Shown here: positions 1 through 9,999 of the stretch, piece by piece | Position numbering within the stretch: position 1 is the first letter of the stretch | How the letters are laid out: every line of letters starts with the position of its first letter | Origin: Rhizobium sp. 18065 | GTDB lineage: Bacteria; Pseudomonadota; Alphaproteobacteria; Rhizobiales; Rhizobiaceae | Direction of reading: 5' to 3' | DNA: 64,000 nucleotides | NCBI RefSeq assembly: GCF_902706095.1 | Contig: NZ_CACSJP010000001.1 | Coordinates: 682,001 to 746,000, forward strand | Notes under the pieces: model-generated | The model's database searches: none | What the model saw: only the letters and a program-made list of their open reading frames with translations | Told to the model about the DNA's origin: nothing | Program-made: the position numbers and the translations under genes

Positions 1-1061
1 CCGAGGTTGAAGCGGTTTTTGGTCCCATCATCGAAGGCCTGGCGGAGCGCGACCTGACCGTGCGTATCAGCGCCGATGTGCCGGACGCCTATGCCGACCT
101 CGGCAGCCGCATGAACGAGGCGCTGGAACAGCTCCAGACCGCGTTTCTGGCATCAGAGGAAAAACTCACGCAGGCCCGCGGCACAACCGATGCCATGGTC
201 TCCGCCGCACGCGACTGTTCGAGCGGCGCCGATGCCCAGTCCGAGCGGCTGGGCGAGGCGTCCCGTGCGCTGGATGCCCTGACATCCGACGTGCGCGGCA
301 GCGCCGGCAAGACCAGGAAAGCAGAAGCCTCGGTGGCCGCCACCCGCCAGTCGGTCGAGGCCAGCGGCCTGGTGGTCGGTCAGGCGATTTCGGCGATGGC
401 CGATATCGAGGCCTCCGCCGAACAGATCGGCCATATCATCGGCGCGATCGATGAAATTGCCTTCCAAACCAACCTGCTGGCGCTCAACGCCGGCATCGAG
501 GCAGCTCGTGCAGGTGATAGTGGTCGTGGCTTTGCCGTTGTTGCCCAGGAAGTGCGCGCACTTGCCCAGCGCTCGGCCGATGCAGCGCGCGAAATCAAGA
601 CACTGGTTGCCACGACCAAGAACCAGGTCGTCGCCGGTGTCGATATGGTCGCTAGGACGCAAGGCGCCATTGCCGATATAGTCACCCAGGTCGGCGGCAT
701 CAGCGGCACCGTTTCCGAAATCGCCAGCGAGACGGATGCCCAGGCGACCGGCCTTGCCGGCCTGTCATCCATCGTGGCCGCTCTCGGCAGCGATGTCTCT
801 TCAACCGCCGATCTCGCCCGCCGCTCCAGTGACAGTTCGGACGACCTGCACAAGGTCATCCTCGAGCTCGGCGAGACGATCCGCGAATTCCACATCGAAC
901 GTCAGGTTCGCCCGTCAAAGCCGGTCTCGTCGCGTCTTGCCGTTTCGCCGGCAGCCGCTTCGCTTGCCGGTCTGCGGAACCTTGACGCAAATGACATCGA
1001 CAATACGCCGTTTGATGATGATTTCGGCTTTTCTGTCCAGATTGCTGGGCTGGGAGGATGA
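1..1061 (+). CDS. icpA: Methyl-accepting chemotaxis-type receptor, 5' truncated by window edge
   Basis: The reading frame is open from base 3, so the true start lies outside the window. The protein has an MCP signalling domain: the conserved hairpin tip reads [20 protein letters not shown], followed by [13 protein letters not shown] and [10 protein letters not shown]. No membrane segment is visible in the part seen. The C-terminus ends in an acidic [16 protein letters not shown] tail with no receptor-type pentapeptide for CheR/CheB. As first gene of the che operon it corresponds to the soluble receptor IcpA of S. meliloti (family knowledge). It presumably feeds the CheA/CheW complex encoded just downstream. 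The symbol rests on operon position. Confidence 0.8.
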   Translation, partial: EVEAVFGPIIEGLAERDLTVRISADVPDAYADLGSRMNEALEQLQTAFLASEEKLTQARGTTDAMVSAARDCSSGADAQSERLGEASRALDALTSDVRGSAGKTRKAEASVAATRQSVEASGLVVGQAISAMADIEASAEQIGHIIGAIDEIAFQTNLLALNAGIEAARAGDSGRGFAVVAQEVRALAQRSADAAREIKTLVATTKNQVVAGVDMVARTQGAIADIVTQVGGISGTVSEIASETDAQATGLAGLSSIVAALGSDVSSTADLARRSSDSSDDLHKVILELGETIREFHIERQVRPSKPVSSRLAVSPAAASLAGLRNLDANDIDNTPFDDDFGFSVQIAGLGG

Positions 1062-1192
1062 GGGGATTGTTTACCACCATGCGCTACACAAGAAGCTCAG
1101 GCGGCGAATGTCTCCGAACAAATGGTGGATTTCTCAACCGGTTACCGGCTGGACCGGCACGATAGCTGCGGCTGCGTGAAACAAGGAAAGAA

Positions 1193-1495
1193 ATGATGGC
1201 AGTCAAGAAAGGCCAACAGAAGAGTTTGAAACTCGCGGCAGTGCTGGACCTCAACGAGGCCTCCAATCTGAAGGCGAACATTCTCTCCTTGCGCGGCGCC
1301 CCGCTCACCATCGACGCCTCCGGCGTCGAGCGCGTCGGCGCACAGTGTGTCCAGGTTCTGATGGCTGCGGCCAAGGCCTGGGAAGCTGACAAGCACCCCT
1401 TCTCTTTCGGGAAGGCCTCGGAGGCCTTTCTCAAGACCCTTCAACTGATTGGCGTGAACGTCGACCATCTGCTCGCTAAGGAGATTCGGCAATGA
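1193..1495 (+). CDS. cheS: CheS, STAS-like chemotaxis accessory protein
   Basis: A 100-residue single-domain protein with a STAS-like core (PLTIDASGVERVGAQCVQVL). It sits between the receptor gene and cheY1 and overlaps cheY1 by four bases (ATGA). Two adjacent ATG codons (1193, 1196) follow an AAGGAAAG ribosome site, so the start is uncertain by one codon. In S. meliloti the gene here is cheS; its product binds CheA and speeds CheY1-P dephosphorylation in the two-CheY phosphate-sink system. The assignment rests on position, size and the STAS-like pattern. Confidence 0.8.
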   Translation: MMAVKKGQQKSLKLAAVLDLNEASNLKANILSLRGAPLTIDASGVERVGAQCVQVLMAAAKAWEADKHPFSFGKASEAFLKTLQLIGVNVDHLLAKEIRQ

Positions 1496-1857
1496 AGAAA
1501 AAAGTGCTTACCGTGGATGACTCCAGAACCATCCGAAACATGCTTCTGGTGACCCTCAACAATGCCGGCTTTGAAACCATCCAGGCCGAAGACGGCATCG
1601 AAGGTCTCGAAGTGCTCGAAGAGTGCAATCCGGACGTCATCGTCACCGACATCAACATGCCGCGTCTCGATGGTTTCGGCTTCATCGAAGGCGTTCGCAA
1701 GAACGAGAAATACCGCGCCATCCCGATCCTGGTCCTGACCACGGAAAGCGACGCGGAAAAGAAGAACCGCGCGCGCCAGGCTGGTGCAACCGGATGGATC
1801 GTCAAGCCGTTCGATCCGACCAAGCTGATCGATGCCATCGAGCGTGTAACCGCCTAA
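1492..1857 (+). CDS. cheY1: Chemotaxis response regulator CheY1
   Basis: A 121-residue stand-alone receiver domain. Visible phosphorylation-site residues are the acidic pair D9/D10 (TVDDS), acceptor D53 (VTDINMP) and the lysine of VKPFDP near the end. It lies directly before cheA. In S. meliloti, CheY1 does not drive the motor; it acts as a phosphate sink that drains phosphate back through CheA, helped by CheS. A second CheY gene lies at 6522. Confidence 0.92.
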   Translation: MKKKVLTVDDSRTIRNMLLVTLNNAGFETIQAEDGIEGLEVLEECNPDVIVTDINMPRLDGFGFIEGVRKNEKYRAIPILVLTTESDAEKKNRARQAGATGWIVKPFDPTKLIDAIERVTA

Positions 1858-1873
1858 GCCGGGATTTTCTCCT

Positions 1874-4105
1874 ATGGATATGAACGAAATCAAAGAGATC
1901 TTCTTCCAGGAATGCGAGGAGCAGCTTGCAGAACTGGAATCCGGTCTTCTGAAAATGAATGACGGGGATCGTGACCCGGAGACGGTGAATGCCGTGTTCC
2001 GCGCGGTTCACTCGATCAAGGGCGGCGCAGGTGCTTTCGGTCTGGATGACCTGGTAGCCTTTGCGCATGTCTTTGAAACGACACTTGATTGCGTTCGTTC
2101 CAACAAGCTGGAACCTGGCCCGGAAGTGATGAAGGTGATGCTCAAGTCGGCCGACGTACTGGCTGACTTGACCAATGCCGCCCGCGATGGTGGCAGCGTC
2201 GATGCGTCCCGCTCCAGCGGCCTGGTCAAGGAACTGGAAGCCTTGGCAAACGGCCAAATGCCGGCGGCCCACGCTGCTCCGGCGGCTGCAGCCCCTGTCG
2301 CCAAGGCACCGGCTGCATCAGACGACGGCTTCCAGCCTGTTCCCTTCTCCTTCGACGGTTTCGGAGAAGAAGAGGAAGCGGCCGCCCTGTCGAGCTTCGA
2401 GGTCAGCTTCAAGCCGCGTCGCGAGCTGTATTCCAAGGGCAACGAAGCTGCTCTCCTGCTGCGCGATCTCTCGCGCACCGGCGAAATGAGCATCAGCTGC
2501 ATCATGGACGACCTGCCATCGCTTGATGACCTGGACCCGGAAGAAGCCTATTTCGCCTGGAAAATCCAGATCAAGCCGGAAAAGGGCGAAGAGGCTATTC
2601 GGACCGTGTTCGAATTCGCCGAATGGGACTGTGACCTCGAGATCAAGATGATCGAGACGGAACAAGCCAAGCCAGCCGGCGAAGAGCTTCCGATGATCCC
2701 TGTACCGTTCGACCTGTCGGCGCTCGACGACGGTCCGGAAATGGTCGCTGCCGAAACGGTCAATGCGGCTGTAGACGCTGCCGAAACCGCCACCCGCGTC
2801 AGCAAGCTTGCTGCCGCCAAGGCCGAAAAGAAGGAATCGCCGGCAGCCGCCGCCGCGGCCGCCGCTGCTGCCGCTGCCGCTCAGGCCAACAACGCCGCCG
2901 GCCAGACCATCCGCGTCGATCTCGACCGCGTCGACCGCCTGATCAACCTGGTGGGCGAACTCGTCATCAACCAGGCCATGCTGTCGCAGAGCGTCATCGA
3001 GAACGATGCGACCGGCACGTCTGCCGTCAACATGGGCCTCGAGGAGCTGCAGCAGCTCACCCGCGAGATCCAGGACTCGGTCATGGCGATCCGTGCGCAG
3101 CCGGTAAAGCCGGTCTTCCAGCGCATGTCGCGTATCGTCCGTGAAGTCGCCGACATGGTTGGCAAGTCGATCCGCCTCGTCACCGAAGGTGAAAATACCG
3201 AAGTCGACAAGACGGTCATCGACAAGCTGGCCGAGCCGCTGACCCACATGATCCGCAATGCCGTCGACCACGGCATTGAAAGCCCCGAGAAGCGCGCGGC
3301 CGCCGGCAAGGAGCCGGAAGGCACGATCAAGCTGACGGCGAAGCATCGCTCCGGCCGTATCGTCATCGAACTGGTCGACGACGGTGCCGGCATCAACCGC
3401 GAGCGCGTCCGCCAGAAGGCGATCGACAACGAGCTGATCGCGGCCGATGCCAACCTGACCGACGAAGAGATCGACAACCTGATCTTTGCGCCGGGCTTCT
3501 CGACCGCCGACAAGATCTCCGACATTTCCGGCCGCGGCGTCGGCATGGACGTGGTCAAGCGTTCGATCCAGGCACTCGGTGGCCGCATCTCGATCACTTC
3601 GCGTCCGGGCCTGGGGTCGACCTTCACCATGAGCCTGCCGCTGACGCTCGCCGTCCTCGACGGCATGGTCGTCACGGTCGCCGGCCAGACCCTCGTCGTT
3701 CCGTTGACGGCTATCGTCGAGACTTTGCAGCCGGAAGCGCGCAACATCCACTCCTTCGGCGCCAACCAGCGGCTGATCTCCATCCGCGACAGCTTCTGCC
3801 CGCTGGTGGATGTTGGCCGGATCCTGAATTTCCGCGGAACCCAGGCCAATCCTGTCGAAGGCGTGGCGCTGCTGGTTGAATCGGAAGGTGGCGGACAGCG
3901 CGCTCTGATGGTCGATGCTATCCAGGGGCAGCGTCAGGTCGTCATCAAGTCGCTGGAAGCGAACTACACCCATGTTCCGGGCATTGCCGCCGCAACCATC
4001 CTTGGTGATGGACGCGTGGCGCTGATCCTTGATGTGGATGCCGTCGTTGCCGCCTCGCGCGGCCAGTCCCTCAAGCAGGAAATGTCACTAGCAGTCGCAG
4101 GATAG
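1874..4105 (+). CDS. cheA: Chemotaxis histidine kinase CheA
   Basis: 743 residues in the usual CheA order. The Hpt domain has phosphorylatable H46 in AVHSIKGGAGAFG. A linker follows, including about thirteen alanines in a row (bases about 2848-2881), then a dimerisation helix segment (INLVGELVINQAML). The ATPase has an H/N box (HMIRNAVDHGIE) and glycine boxes (VDDGAGI, GRGVGMDVV). A CheW-like regulatory domain ends the protein. It autophosphorylates under receptor control and passes phosphate to CheY1, CheY2 and CheB, all encoded in this operon. The start MDMNEIKEIF sits 16 bases after the cheY1 stop. Confidence 0.96.
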   Translation: MDMNEIKEIFFQECEEQLAELESGLLKMNDGDRDPETVNAVFRAVHSIKGGAGAFGLDDLVAFAHVFETTLDCVRSNKLEPGPEVMKVMLKSADVLADLTNAARDGGSVDASRSSGLVKELEALANGQMPAAHAAPAAAAPVAKAPAASDDGFQPVPFSFDGFGEEEEAAALSSFEVSFKPRRELYSKGNEAALLLRDLSRTGEMSISCIMDDLPSLDDLDPEEAYFAWKIQIKPEKGEEAIRTVFEFAEWDCDLEIKMIETEQAKPAGEELPMIPVPFDLSALDDGPEMVAAETVNAAVDAAETATRVSKLAAAKAEKKESPAAAAAAAAAAAAAQANNAAGQTIRVDLDRVDRLINLVGELVINQAMLSQSVIENDATGTSAVNMGLEELQQLTREIQDSVMAIRAQPVKPVFQRMSRIVREVADMVGKSIRLVTEGENTEVDKTVIDKLAEPLTHMIRNAVDHGIESPEKRAAAGKEPEGTIKLTAKHRSGRIVIELVDDGAGINRERVRQKAIDNELIAADANLTDEEIDNLIFAPGFSTADKISDISGRGVGMDVVKRSIQALGGRISITSRPGLGSTFTMSLPLTLAVLDGMVVTVAGQTLVVPLTAIVETLQPEARNIHSFGANQRLISIRDSFCPLVDVGRILNFRGTQANPVEGVALLVESEGGGQRALMVDAIQGQRQVVIKSLEANYTHVPGIAAATILGDGRVALILDVDAVVAASRGQSLKQEMSLAVAG

Positions 4106-4109
4106 TCTC

Positions 4110-4577
4110 ATGTCGTATGCGGTCAGAAGCCTTGCAGAAGGAAATCGCGAACTCATCGCCTTCCGTATCGGAGAGCAGGAGTTTTGCGTGAACGTCATGT
4201 CGGTGCGCGAGATTCGCGGGTGGACCCCCGCGACTCCGCTGCCACATTCGCCCGGCTACGTTCTGGGGGTGATCAATCTGCGCGGCGTCGTATTGCCGAT
4301 CATGGACCTGTCCGGACGCCTCGGCATGAAGCCGGTCGAGCCAAGCGCGCGCCATGTCATCATCGTGGTGCAGGTTCGCTCGAAGGTCATCGGTCTGCTG
4401 GTTGAGGCAGTCTCCGACATACTGACTGTGACTGAGGACAACATACAACCGACGCCGGAGATCTCCTCCGACCTCGAACGCCAATATGCCCGCGGCATTC
4501 TCGCGATCGACAAGCGGATGATCTGCTTGATCGAGCTTGGTGCTCTTTTTTCCGACGCCGAAAGCGAGGCTGCATGA
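4110..4577 (+). CDS. cheW: Chemotaxis coupling protein CheW
   Basis: A 155-residue CheW domain protein with family hallmarks: ELIAFRIGEQEFCVNV, LPHSPGYVLGVINLRG, VVLPIMDL and VGLLVEAVSDILTV. It links receptors to CheA in the polar signalling array. It begins four bases after the cheA stop behind an AGGA ribosome site, and its end overlaps cheR by four bases. Confidence 0.95.
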   Translation: MSYAVRSLAEGNRELIAFRIGEQEFCVNVMSVREIRGWTPATPLPHSPGYVLGVINLRGVVLPIMDLSGRLGMKPVEPSARHVIIVVQVRSKVIGLLVEAVSDILTVTEDNIQPTPEISSDLERQYARGILAIDKRMICLIELGALFSDAESEAA

Positions 4578-5476
4578 CATTTGCAATGAGTTCATCCAGG
4601 CAATCTGAAGACGAGGTCCTGGCCAGCGGCGAATACCCGCTGACCCGTCGCGACCTCAATGAGATCGCAGCGATGATCTATTCGGACGCAGGCATCGCCC
4701 TCAATGATTCCAAGGCATCTCTGGTCTATTCCCGGCTGTCCAAACATATCCGCAATCTCGGCCTGTCGGGTTTCCGCGCCTATTGTCAGCTTGTTGCCTC
4801 TCAGGAAGGGGCAGGGGAACGGCGCGAAATGCTCTCGCACCTGACCACCAACTTCACCCGGTTTTTCCGCGAGAACCATCACTTTGAACATCTCCGTGAC
4901 GAGGTTCTCCCCGGACTGATCGCCCGGGCGAAGGCCGGCGGCCGCGTTCGTATCTGGTCGGCCGCGAGTTCTGACGGTCAGGAGCCCTATTCGATCGCGC
5001 TGACGGTGCTCCAGGCATTTCCGAATGCTGCCGACTACGACTTCAAGATCCTGGCGAGCGACATCGATCCCAAGATCCTCGCCATTGCCCGCCAGGGTGC
5101 CTATGACGAGCAGGCGCTTGAAACCGTTTCTCCCGCCATGCGCAAGCAATGGTTCAAGGAGACCGAAATCAACGGCCGCCGCAAGTTCCAGGTCGATGAC
5201 CGTCTCAAGCGCATCATCACCTTCAACGAGCTGAACCTGATGTCGCAGTGGCCGTTCAAGGGCAATTTCGACGTCATTTTCTGCCGCAACGTCGTGATCT
5301 ATTTCGACGAGCCGACCCAGGTGAAGATCTGGGGCCGTTTCGCCGGGCTGCTGCCGGTCGGTGGCCACCTCTATATCGGCCATTCGGAGCGTGTCTCCGG
5401 CGATCCGAAGAACGATTTCGACAATATCGGCATCACCACCTATCGCTATCTCGGCAAGCAGGGAGGGCGCAAATAA
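4574..5476 (+). CDS. cheR: Chemotaxis receptor methyltransferase CheR
   Basis: A 300-residue protein with the CheR N-terminal helical domain and an S-adenosylmethionine-dependent methyltransferase domain. Motifs seen are [36 protein letters not shown] (SAM-binding loop) and [18 protein letters not shown]. It methylates glutamates of receptors during adaptation, opposed by CheB encoded next. It overlaps cheW by four bases and its stop shares one base with the cheB start (TAATG). Confidence 0.95.
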   Translation: MTFAMSSSRQSEDEVLASGEYPLTRRDLNEIAAMIYSDAGIALNDSKASLVYSRLSKHIRNLGLSGFRAYCQLVASQEGAGERREMLSHLTTNFTRFFRENHHFEHLRDEVLPGLIARAKAGGRVRIWSAASSDGQEPYSIALTVLQAFPNAADYDFKILASDIDPKILAIARQGAYDEQALETVSPAMRKQWFKETEINGRRKFQVDDRLKRIITFNELNLMSQWPFKGNFDVIFCRNVVIYFDEPTQVKIWGRFAGLLPVGGHLYIGHSERVSGDPKNDFDNIGITTYRYLGKQGGRK

Positions 5477-6522
5477 TGGGCAATCCAGCACGCGTTCTCG
5501 TTGTCGACGACAGCCCGACCATGCGCGGCCTGATCACGGCTGTGCTCAGCCAGGATCCGGATGTCAGCGTTGTCGGCCAGGCCGGCGATGCCATGGAGGC
5601 CCGCGCCGCCATCAAGCAGCTGAACCCGGACGTCGTGACGCTCGACATCGAGATGCCGAACATGAACGGCCTCGAATTCCTCGAAAAGATCATGAAACTG
5701 CGCCCGATGCCGGTCATCATGGTCTCGACCATGACCCATCGCGGCGCGGAAGCGACGCTGGCGGCGCTCGAGATCGGAGCCTTCGATTGCGTCGCAAAGC
5801 CAGTGCCCGGTGATGCCCGCCCGTTCGGTGAACTGGCGGAAAAGGTCAAGGCTGCGGCCCGCTCGCAGCACCGTCATGCACCGGCTCCGCAGCTGCAGTC
5901 GCAAACGGCGGCCCCGGTCGCCGATTTCCGCGTTGGTCGCAAGATCGTCGCCATCGGGTCTTCGACCGGTGGGGTCGAGGCACTGATCGCAGTTCTGCAG
6001 AAGTTCCCGCGCAATTGCCCGCCGACGGTCATCACGCAGCATATGCCGCCGACCTTCACCAAGAGCTTTGCCGAGCGCCTGAACAGGCTTTGTGCCCCGG
6101 TCGTCGAAGAGGCAACCGATGGTGCAAGGCTTGAAATCGGCAAGATCTATCTTGCCCCCGGCGGCGAACGTCATTTGCAGGTGTCGAATGCGTCGGCACC
6201 CTGCTGCCGCCTGGTCGAGCGTGCCCCGGTCAACGGCCATCGCCCCTCGGTCGATGTGCTGTTTGATTCGGTTGCCGAACTGGCGGGTCGCAGCGCCGTT
6301 GGCGTGATCCTGACAGGCATGGGGCGCGATGGCGCCTCCGGCCTGTTGAAGATGCGTCACGCCGGTGCCCGCACCATCGGTCAAAACGAAAAGACCTGCG
6401 TGGTCTATGGCATGCCGCGCGTCGCCCATGAACTGGGCGCCGTCGAACATCAGCTGCCGCTTGGTTCCATTGGGGAGGAGATCCTCAAACTAACTGCCGC
6501 CCGAAAAGAAGGTATCGAATAA
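5476..6522 (+). CDS. cheB: Receptor methylesterase/deamidase CheB
   Basis: 348 residues from the ATG that overlaps the cheR stop. The open frame extends upstream to 5248, but that part lies inside cheR, and [13 protein letters not shown] is the proper receiver start. The receiver has D11/D12 and acceptor D57. The methylesterase triad is S163 (IGSSTGG), H189 (TQHMPP) and D285 (GMGRDGA). Phosphorylation by CheA relieves inhibition by the receiver. The stop overlaps the cheY2 start. Confidence 0.95.
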   Translation: MGNPARVLVVDDSPTMRGLITAVLSQDPDVSVVGQAGDAMEARAAIKQLNPDVVTLDIEMPNMNGLEFLEKIMKLRPMPVIMVSTMTHRGAEATLAALEIGAFDCVAKPVPGDARPFGELAEKVKAAARSQHRHAPAPQLQSQTAAPVADFRVGRKIVAIGSSTGGVEALIAVLQKFPRNCPPTVITQHMPPTFTKSFAERLNRLCAPVVEEATDGARLEIGKIYLAPGGERHLQVSNASAPCCRLVERAPVNGHRPSVDVLFDSVAELAGRSAVGVILTGMGRDGASGLLKMRHAGARTIGQNEKTCVVYGMPRVAHELGAVEHQLPLGSIGEEILKLTAARKEGIE

Positions 6523-6911
6523 TGTCCATAGCCGAAAAAATCAAAGTTCTGATCGTCGACGATCAGGTCACCAGCCGCCTCCTCCTGTCGGACGCCCTGA
6601 CCCAGCTTGGCTTCAAGCAGATCACGGCAGCCGGCGACGGAGTTCAGGGAATGAAGGTCATGGAGCAGCAGCCCCATCATCTGGTCATCTCTGACTTCAA
6701 CATGCCGAACATGGATGGCCTTGGCCTCCTTCAGGCTGTTCGCACCAACCCGAACACCAAGAAGGCAGCCTTCATCATCCTCACCGCACAGGGCGACCGT
6801 GCGCTGGTACAGAAGGCCGCCCAGCTGGGTGCCAACAACGTGCTCGCCAAGCCTTTCACCATCGAAAAGATGAAGGCCGCGATCGAGGCCGTATTCGGAG
6901 CATTGAAATAA
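6522..6911 (+). CDS. cheY2: Chemotaxis response regulator CheY2 (motor-acting)
   Basis: A 129-residue receiver domain with acidic pair D13/D14 (IVDDQ), acceptor D58 ([12 protein letters not shown]) and LAKPFT lysine. By family knowledge, S. meliloti CheY2-P is the main regulator acting on the motor and slows unidirectional rotation, while CheY1 is the phosphate sink. The start overlaps the cheB stop. Confidence 0.93.
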   Translation: MSIAEKIKVLIVDDQVTSRLLLSDALTQLGFKQITAAGDGVQGMKVMEQQPHHLVISDFNMPNMDGLGLLQAVRTNPNTKKAAFIILTAQGDRALVQKAAQLGANNVLAKPFTIEKMKAAIEAVFGALK

Positions 6912-6912
6912 A

Positions 6913-7467
6913 ATGATCGAGGACAGGGCAGCTAAACGCGTCCATATCATTCAGGGCGAGTGGAAGGTGAGCGACGACCCGAATGTGGTCCTGTCGACGA
7001 TCCTTGGCTCGTGCGTGGCTGCCTGTATTCGGGATCCGGATGCGGGAGTGGGAGGTATGAACCACTTCCTGCTTCCTGGCTCGGCTGTCCCTGGTGCCGG
7101 TGGTGGCGACGCTACCCGTTACGGGGTCCATTTGATGGAGCTTCTGATCAACGGCCTCCTGAAAAAGGGGGCACGCAGGGATCGATTGGAAGCCAAGATC
7201 TTTGGCGGCGCGAAGACGATTGCGACGTTCTCCAATGTCGGCGAACAGAATGCAGCGTTTGCCACCCAGTTCCTGCGCGACGAAGGGATCAGGGTGGTCG
7301 GCTCCTCCACGGGCGGGGACCACGGCCGCAAGCTTGAATTCTGGCCGGTCGGCGGCCGCGCCAGACAGTATCCGCTCACAGGCGCGGAAACCCAGAAGAC
7401 GGTCGCGCTTGAAAGGCGTCCGGCTCCTGTGTCGAAGCCGGTGGAAAGTTCAATCGAGTTTTTCTAG
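6913..7467 (+). CDS. cheD: Receptor glutamine deamidase CheD
   Basis: A 184-residue CheD family protein. The catalytic set is visible: T29 (STI), C34 in LGSCVAACI and H51 in GGMNHFLLP. It deamidates receptor glutamines and can bind signalling partners. The start lies one base after the cheY2 stop. The last about 35 residues are a proline/valine-rich tail beyond the catalytic core. Confidence 0.93.
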   Translation: MIEDRAAKRVHIIQGEWKVSDDPNVVLSTILGSCVAACIRDPDAGVGGMNHFLLPGSAVPGAGGGDATRYGVHLMELLINGLLKKGARRDRLEAKIFGGAKTIATFSNVGEQNAAFATQFLRDEGIRVVGSSTGGDHGRKLEFWPVGGRARQYPLTGAETQKTVALERRPAPVSKPVESSIEFF

Positions 7468-7480
7468 TACTGGAAATCGG

Positions 7481-7870
7481 ATGCAAAACGAAAACAAAGC
7501 CGACGTCGCAGGCCCCGAGGAAGCGTTGCCGGAGATCCTGATGCGCATCGTCAGCGAACTGCATGACGTTGCCTATCTGATCGAGCGGGTCGAGCCACAG
7601 CTTTTGGAACTGGGCGGTTCAAAAGTGCTGGAATCCTCCGACAGCATCAAGGTCCTGCAGGGCATCGACCTCGCCGTACAGAAGACCCGCGGGCTTGCCG
7701 AGTTCATCGATACAATTACCGGATCGATTCCGTCGGCCTGGATGATCGACATGACGACGGCCCTCAGCCTCGTCAAGCTTGCCGAAATGCAGAAGACCCT
7801 GGGCGCCGGTTTACGCCATGGCCATTCCCAACCGCTCAGCAAGGCGGCTGGCGACTTCGACTTCTTCTAG
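7481..7870 (+). CDS. cheT: CheT, rhizobial chemotaxis protein of unclear function
   Basis: 129 residues starting at MQNENKADVAG; the frame is open further upstream but only inside cheD. The protein is mostly helical-looking, with ILMRIVSELHDVAYLIERVEP and a SLVKLAEMQKTLG segment near the end; the C-terminus is FDFF. Position and size match cheT, last gene of the S. meliloti che operon. A CheZ-like phosphatase role is conceivable (helical, with a short C-terminal peptide after a basic linker), but I see no diagnostic CheZ motif. Confidence 0.75.
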   Translation: MQNENKADVAGPEEALPEILMRIVSELHDVAYLIERVEPQLLELGGSKVLESSDSIKVLQGIDLAVQKTRGLAEFIDTITGSIPSAWMIDMTTALSLVKLAEMQKTLGAGLRHGHSQPLSKAAGDFDFF

Positions 7871-7948
7871 CGTGCCGCCTGTTTGTCAGGCATCCTTCTT
7901 TCCACTGGCTAAGCCGAAATGAATTCGGCATTTCAGCCTCGCGAAACT

Positions 7949-7976
7949 CTCGCACAAGTTTCGCTTTCTATGGTCT
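7949..7976 (+). promoter_or_regulatory. Two-block flagellar promoter motif before fliF
   Basis: CTCGCACAAG (7949-7958), nine bases, then CTATGGTCT from 7968. It matches the pattern upstream of five other flagellar units in this window. A second CTCGC copy lies 11 bases upstream (7938-7942), the spacing expected of a direct repeat bound by an OmpR-type regulator. Rem is the inferred regulator. The motif argues that the fliF start lies downstream of it. Confidence 0.6.
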
Positions 7977-8026
7977 CGCCAAGGGCAAAAGCCCTCAAAC
8001 CTTTCTTTATGATGGTGCGAGACAGA

Positions 8027-9721
8027 ATGAATCTGTTAAATCAATTACTTCAGGTGCTGAAGAACTTCGGGTCGTTAGGCCAGACGAAGCTTTTGGCCAT
8101 GGGCGGTGTAGCCCTTGTTTCATTCGCAATCATCATTGCCGGTGCTCTTTACGTCAACAAACCGGCCCTCGAGACACTTTATGTGGGTCTGGAACCGGTC
8201 GATTTGAACCAGGTCAGCATTGCGCTTGCCGAATCAGGTCTGAATTTTGAAGTCGGGACTGACGGTGCGAGCATTCGTGTTCCCGTCGGCATGACCAGCA
8301 AGGCCCGTCTTCTGCTCGCCGAGCGCGGCCTGCCCAACAGCGCTAATGCCGGCTATGAGCTTTTCGACAATGTCGGTTCGCTGGGCCTGACCTCCTTCAT
8401 GCAGGAAGTGACACGTGTCCGCGCTCTGGAGGGTGAAGTCGCACGCACCATCCAGCAGATCAGCGGCATCGCAGCCGCCCGTGTGCATATCGTCATGCCC
8501 GACGTCGGCAATTTCCGCCGCGGTGAACAGAAGCCGACAGCATCCGTAATGATCAGAGCGGCCTCCGACGCGGGCCGCAAGTCCGCCGCCTCCATCCGCC
8601 ATCTTGTCGCATCCTCGGTGCCGGGCCTCGACGTCGAGGACGTCACGATTCTGGATTCGACCGGCCAGCTCCTGGCATCCGGCGACGAAACAGGCGGCGC
8701 CGCAACGCGCTCACTCGGCGTTGTGCAGTCGGTACAGCAGGAAATCGAATCGAACATCGACAAGGCGCTTGCGCCGTTCCTCGGCATGGACAACTTCCGT
8801 TCCAGCGTCACGGCCCAGCTGAACACCGACAGCCAGCAGATCCAGGAGACCATCTACGATCCGGAATCGCGGGTTGAGCGTTCTGTCCGTGTCACCAAGG
8901 AAGCGCAGAAGTCCCTGCAGCGCCAGTCGGATACGGCGGCAACTGTCGAGCAGAACATTCCCCAGGCAGCCCCGGAAAGTGGCGGCGCGGGTCCTGAATC
9001 CTCTGACGAGCAGGACAAGAAGGAAGAGCAGACCAACTACGAAATCAACAGCAAGACCGTAGCGACTGTTCGCAACAGCTACACGCTCGAAAAAATCTCC
9101 GTGGCGGTCGTGGTCAACAAGGGCCGTATTGCCAAGATGGTCGGAGAACCGGTCGACCAGGCCAAGATCGATGCCTATCTCGCAGAGATGCAGAAGATCG
9201 TTTCTTCGGCCTCCGGCCTTGATGCAGCGCGCGGCGACGTCGTCACGCTGACGGCGATGGATTTCCTCGAGAACCAGCTGCTCGAAGAATCCGCAAGCGG
9301 CCCGGGCATCATGGAAATCCTCAGCCGCAATGTCGGCGGGATCATCAACTCGCTTGCTTTCGTCGCCGTCGCCTTCCTGATTGTCTGGATGGGGATCCGT
9401 CCGATGGTCCGCAGCGCAGGCGTTGGTGGTGGTGCTGCAGCTTTGACCGGCGATATGGGCGAGCAGGCCGCAGGGCTCGAACTACCCGACTTCTCGCCGG
9501 CGCTTGGCGGCGGTGCAGGAAGCTCGCTCATGGACGGCTTCGGCTCCGACTTCGGCTTCGACAGCACCGACGACCTGCTCACCCTCGACGACGACGCAGG
9601 TGGTGGCTTCAACCGCCGCGTCAAGGAAGGTCCCGAGCGGCGTCTGTCGCGCATGGTGGAGCTTTCCGAGGAGCGCGCTGCCAAGATCCTCCGCAAATGG
9701 GCTGTGGAAAACGCGGCTTGA
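8027..9721 (+). CDS. fliF: Flagellar MS-ring protein FliF
   Basis: 564 residues from MNLLNQLLQVLKNFG. The open frame begins at 7919, but that would place the start inside the promoter-like motif; 8009 is a possible alternative. An N-terminal membrane segment (about residues 25-45) precedes the ring-building domain (LYVGLEPVDLNQVSIALAES). A second membrane segment is near residue 445. The cytoplasmic tail ends RMVELSEERAAKILRKWAVE, the usual FliG-binding region, preceded by an Asp/Gly/Phe-rich stretch. It forms the MS ring around which motor, rod and export gate assemble. A terminator follows. Confidence 0.95.
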   Translation: MNLLNQLLQVLKNFGSLGQTKLLAMGGVALVSFAIIIAGALYVNKPALETLYVGLEPVDLNQVSIALAESGLNFEVGTDGASIRVPVGMTSKARLLLAERGLPNSANAGYELFDNVGSLGLTSFMQEVTRVRALEGEVARTIQQISGIAAARVHIVMPDVGNFRRGEQKPTASVMIRAASDAGRKSAASIRHLVASSVPGLDVEDVTILDSTGQLLASGDETGGAATRSLGVVQSVQQEIESNIDKALAPFLGMDNFRSSVTAQLNTDSQQIQETIYDPESRVERSVRVTKEAQKSLQRQSDTAATVEQNIPQAAPESGGAGPESSDEQDKKEEQTNYEINSKTVATVRNSYTLEKISVAVVVNKGRIAKMVGEPVDQAKIDAYLAEMQKIVSSASGLDAARGDVVTLTAMDFLENQLLEESASGPGIMEILSRNVGGIINSLAFVAVAFLIVWMGIRPMVRSAGVGGGAAALTGDMGEQAAGLELPDFSPALGGGAGSSLMDGFGSDFGFDSTDDLLTLDDDAGGGFNRRVKEGPERRLSRMVELSEERAAKILRKWAVENAA

Positions 9722-9744
9722 GGAAAATCGGCTAACAAAACGCA

Positions 9745-9770
9745 AACCGCGCCCACCGGCGCGGTTTTTG
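9745..9770 (+). terminator. Intrinsic terminator after fliF
   Basis: AACCGCGCC, loop CACC, GGCGCGGTT, then TTTG: a perfect 9-bp stem followed by T residues, 24 bases after the fliF stop. It separates fliF from visN. Confidence 0.85.
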
Positions 9771-9854
9771 CGTTATGGTCGCGGCGTGGCAGTATTACAG
9801 CACCATGTCTCCAATGGGCTCCTCTCTTTAATTGGGGATGTACCGTGACTGGTT

Positions 9855-9900
9855 GTGATCTTTGACTATTTATATTTTAAAATGAACATGATTCGTTAGG
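9855..9900 (+). promoter_or_regulatory. AT-rich candidate promoter region of visNR
   Basis: An AT-rich stretch about 100-145 bases before visN holds TTGTGA/TTGACT (9852-9867) followed by TATTTATATTTTAAAATG. It resembles a housekeeping promoter, as expected for the top class of the motility cascade. The two-block flagellar motif is absent. The exact -35/-10 pair cannot be fixed by eye. Confidence 0.35.
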
Positions 9901-9999
9901 CCCGTGAGATGAGGGCAAGCGTTGAGTCGGGTTCAGCCGGTGAAATGCGCCTGTGTATCTTCTCGTTGGGATGTCACGTCCTCGAAGGGGCAACACTAT

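Noticed and set aside
2318-3973. 551-residue open frame opposite cheA
   Set aside because: GC-rich shadow of cheA codons; no domain pattern, and cheA is unmistakable on the other strand.
7919-8026. Upstream extension of fliF
   Set aside because: Overlaps the promoter motif; FliF starts shortly before the first membrane segment.
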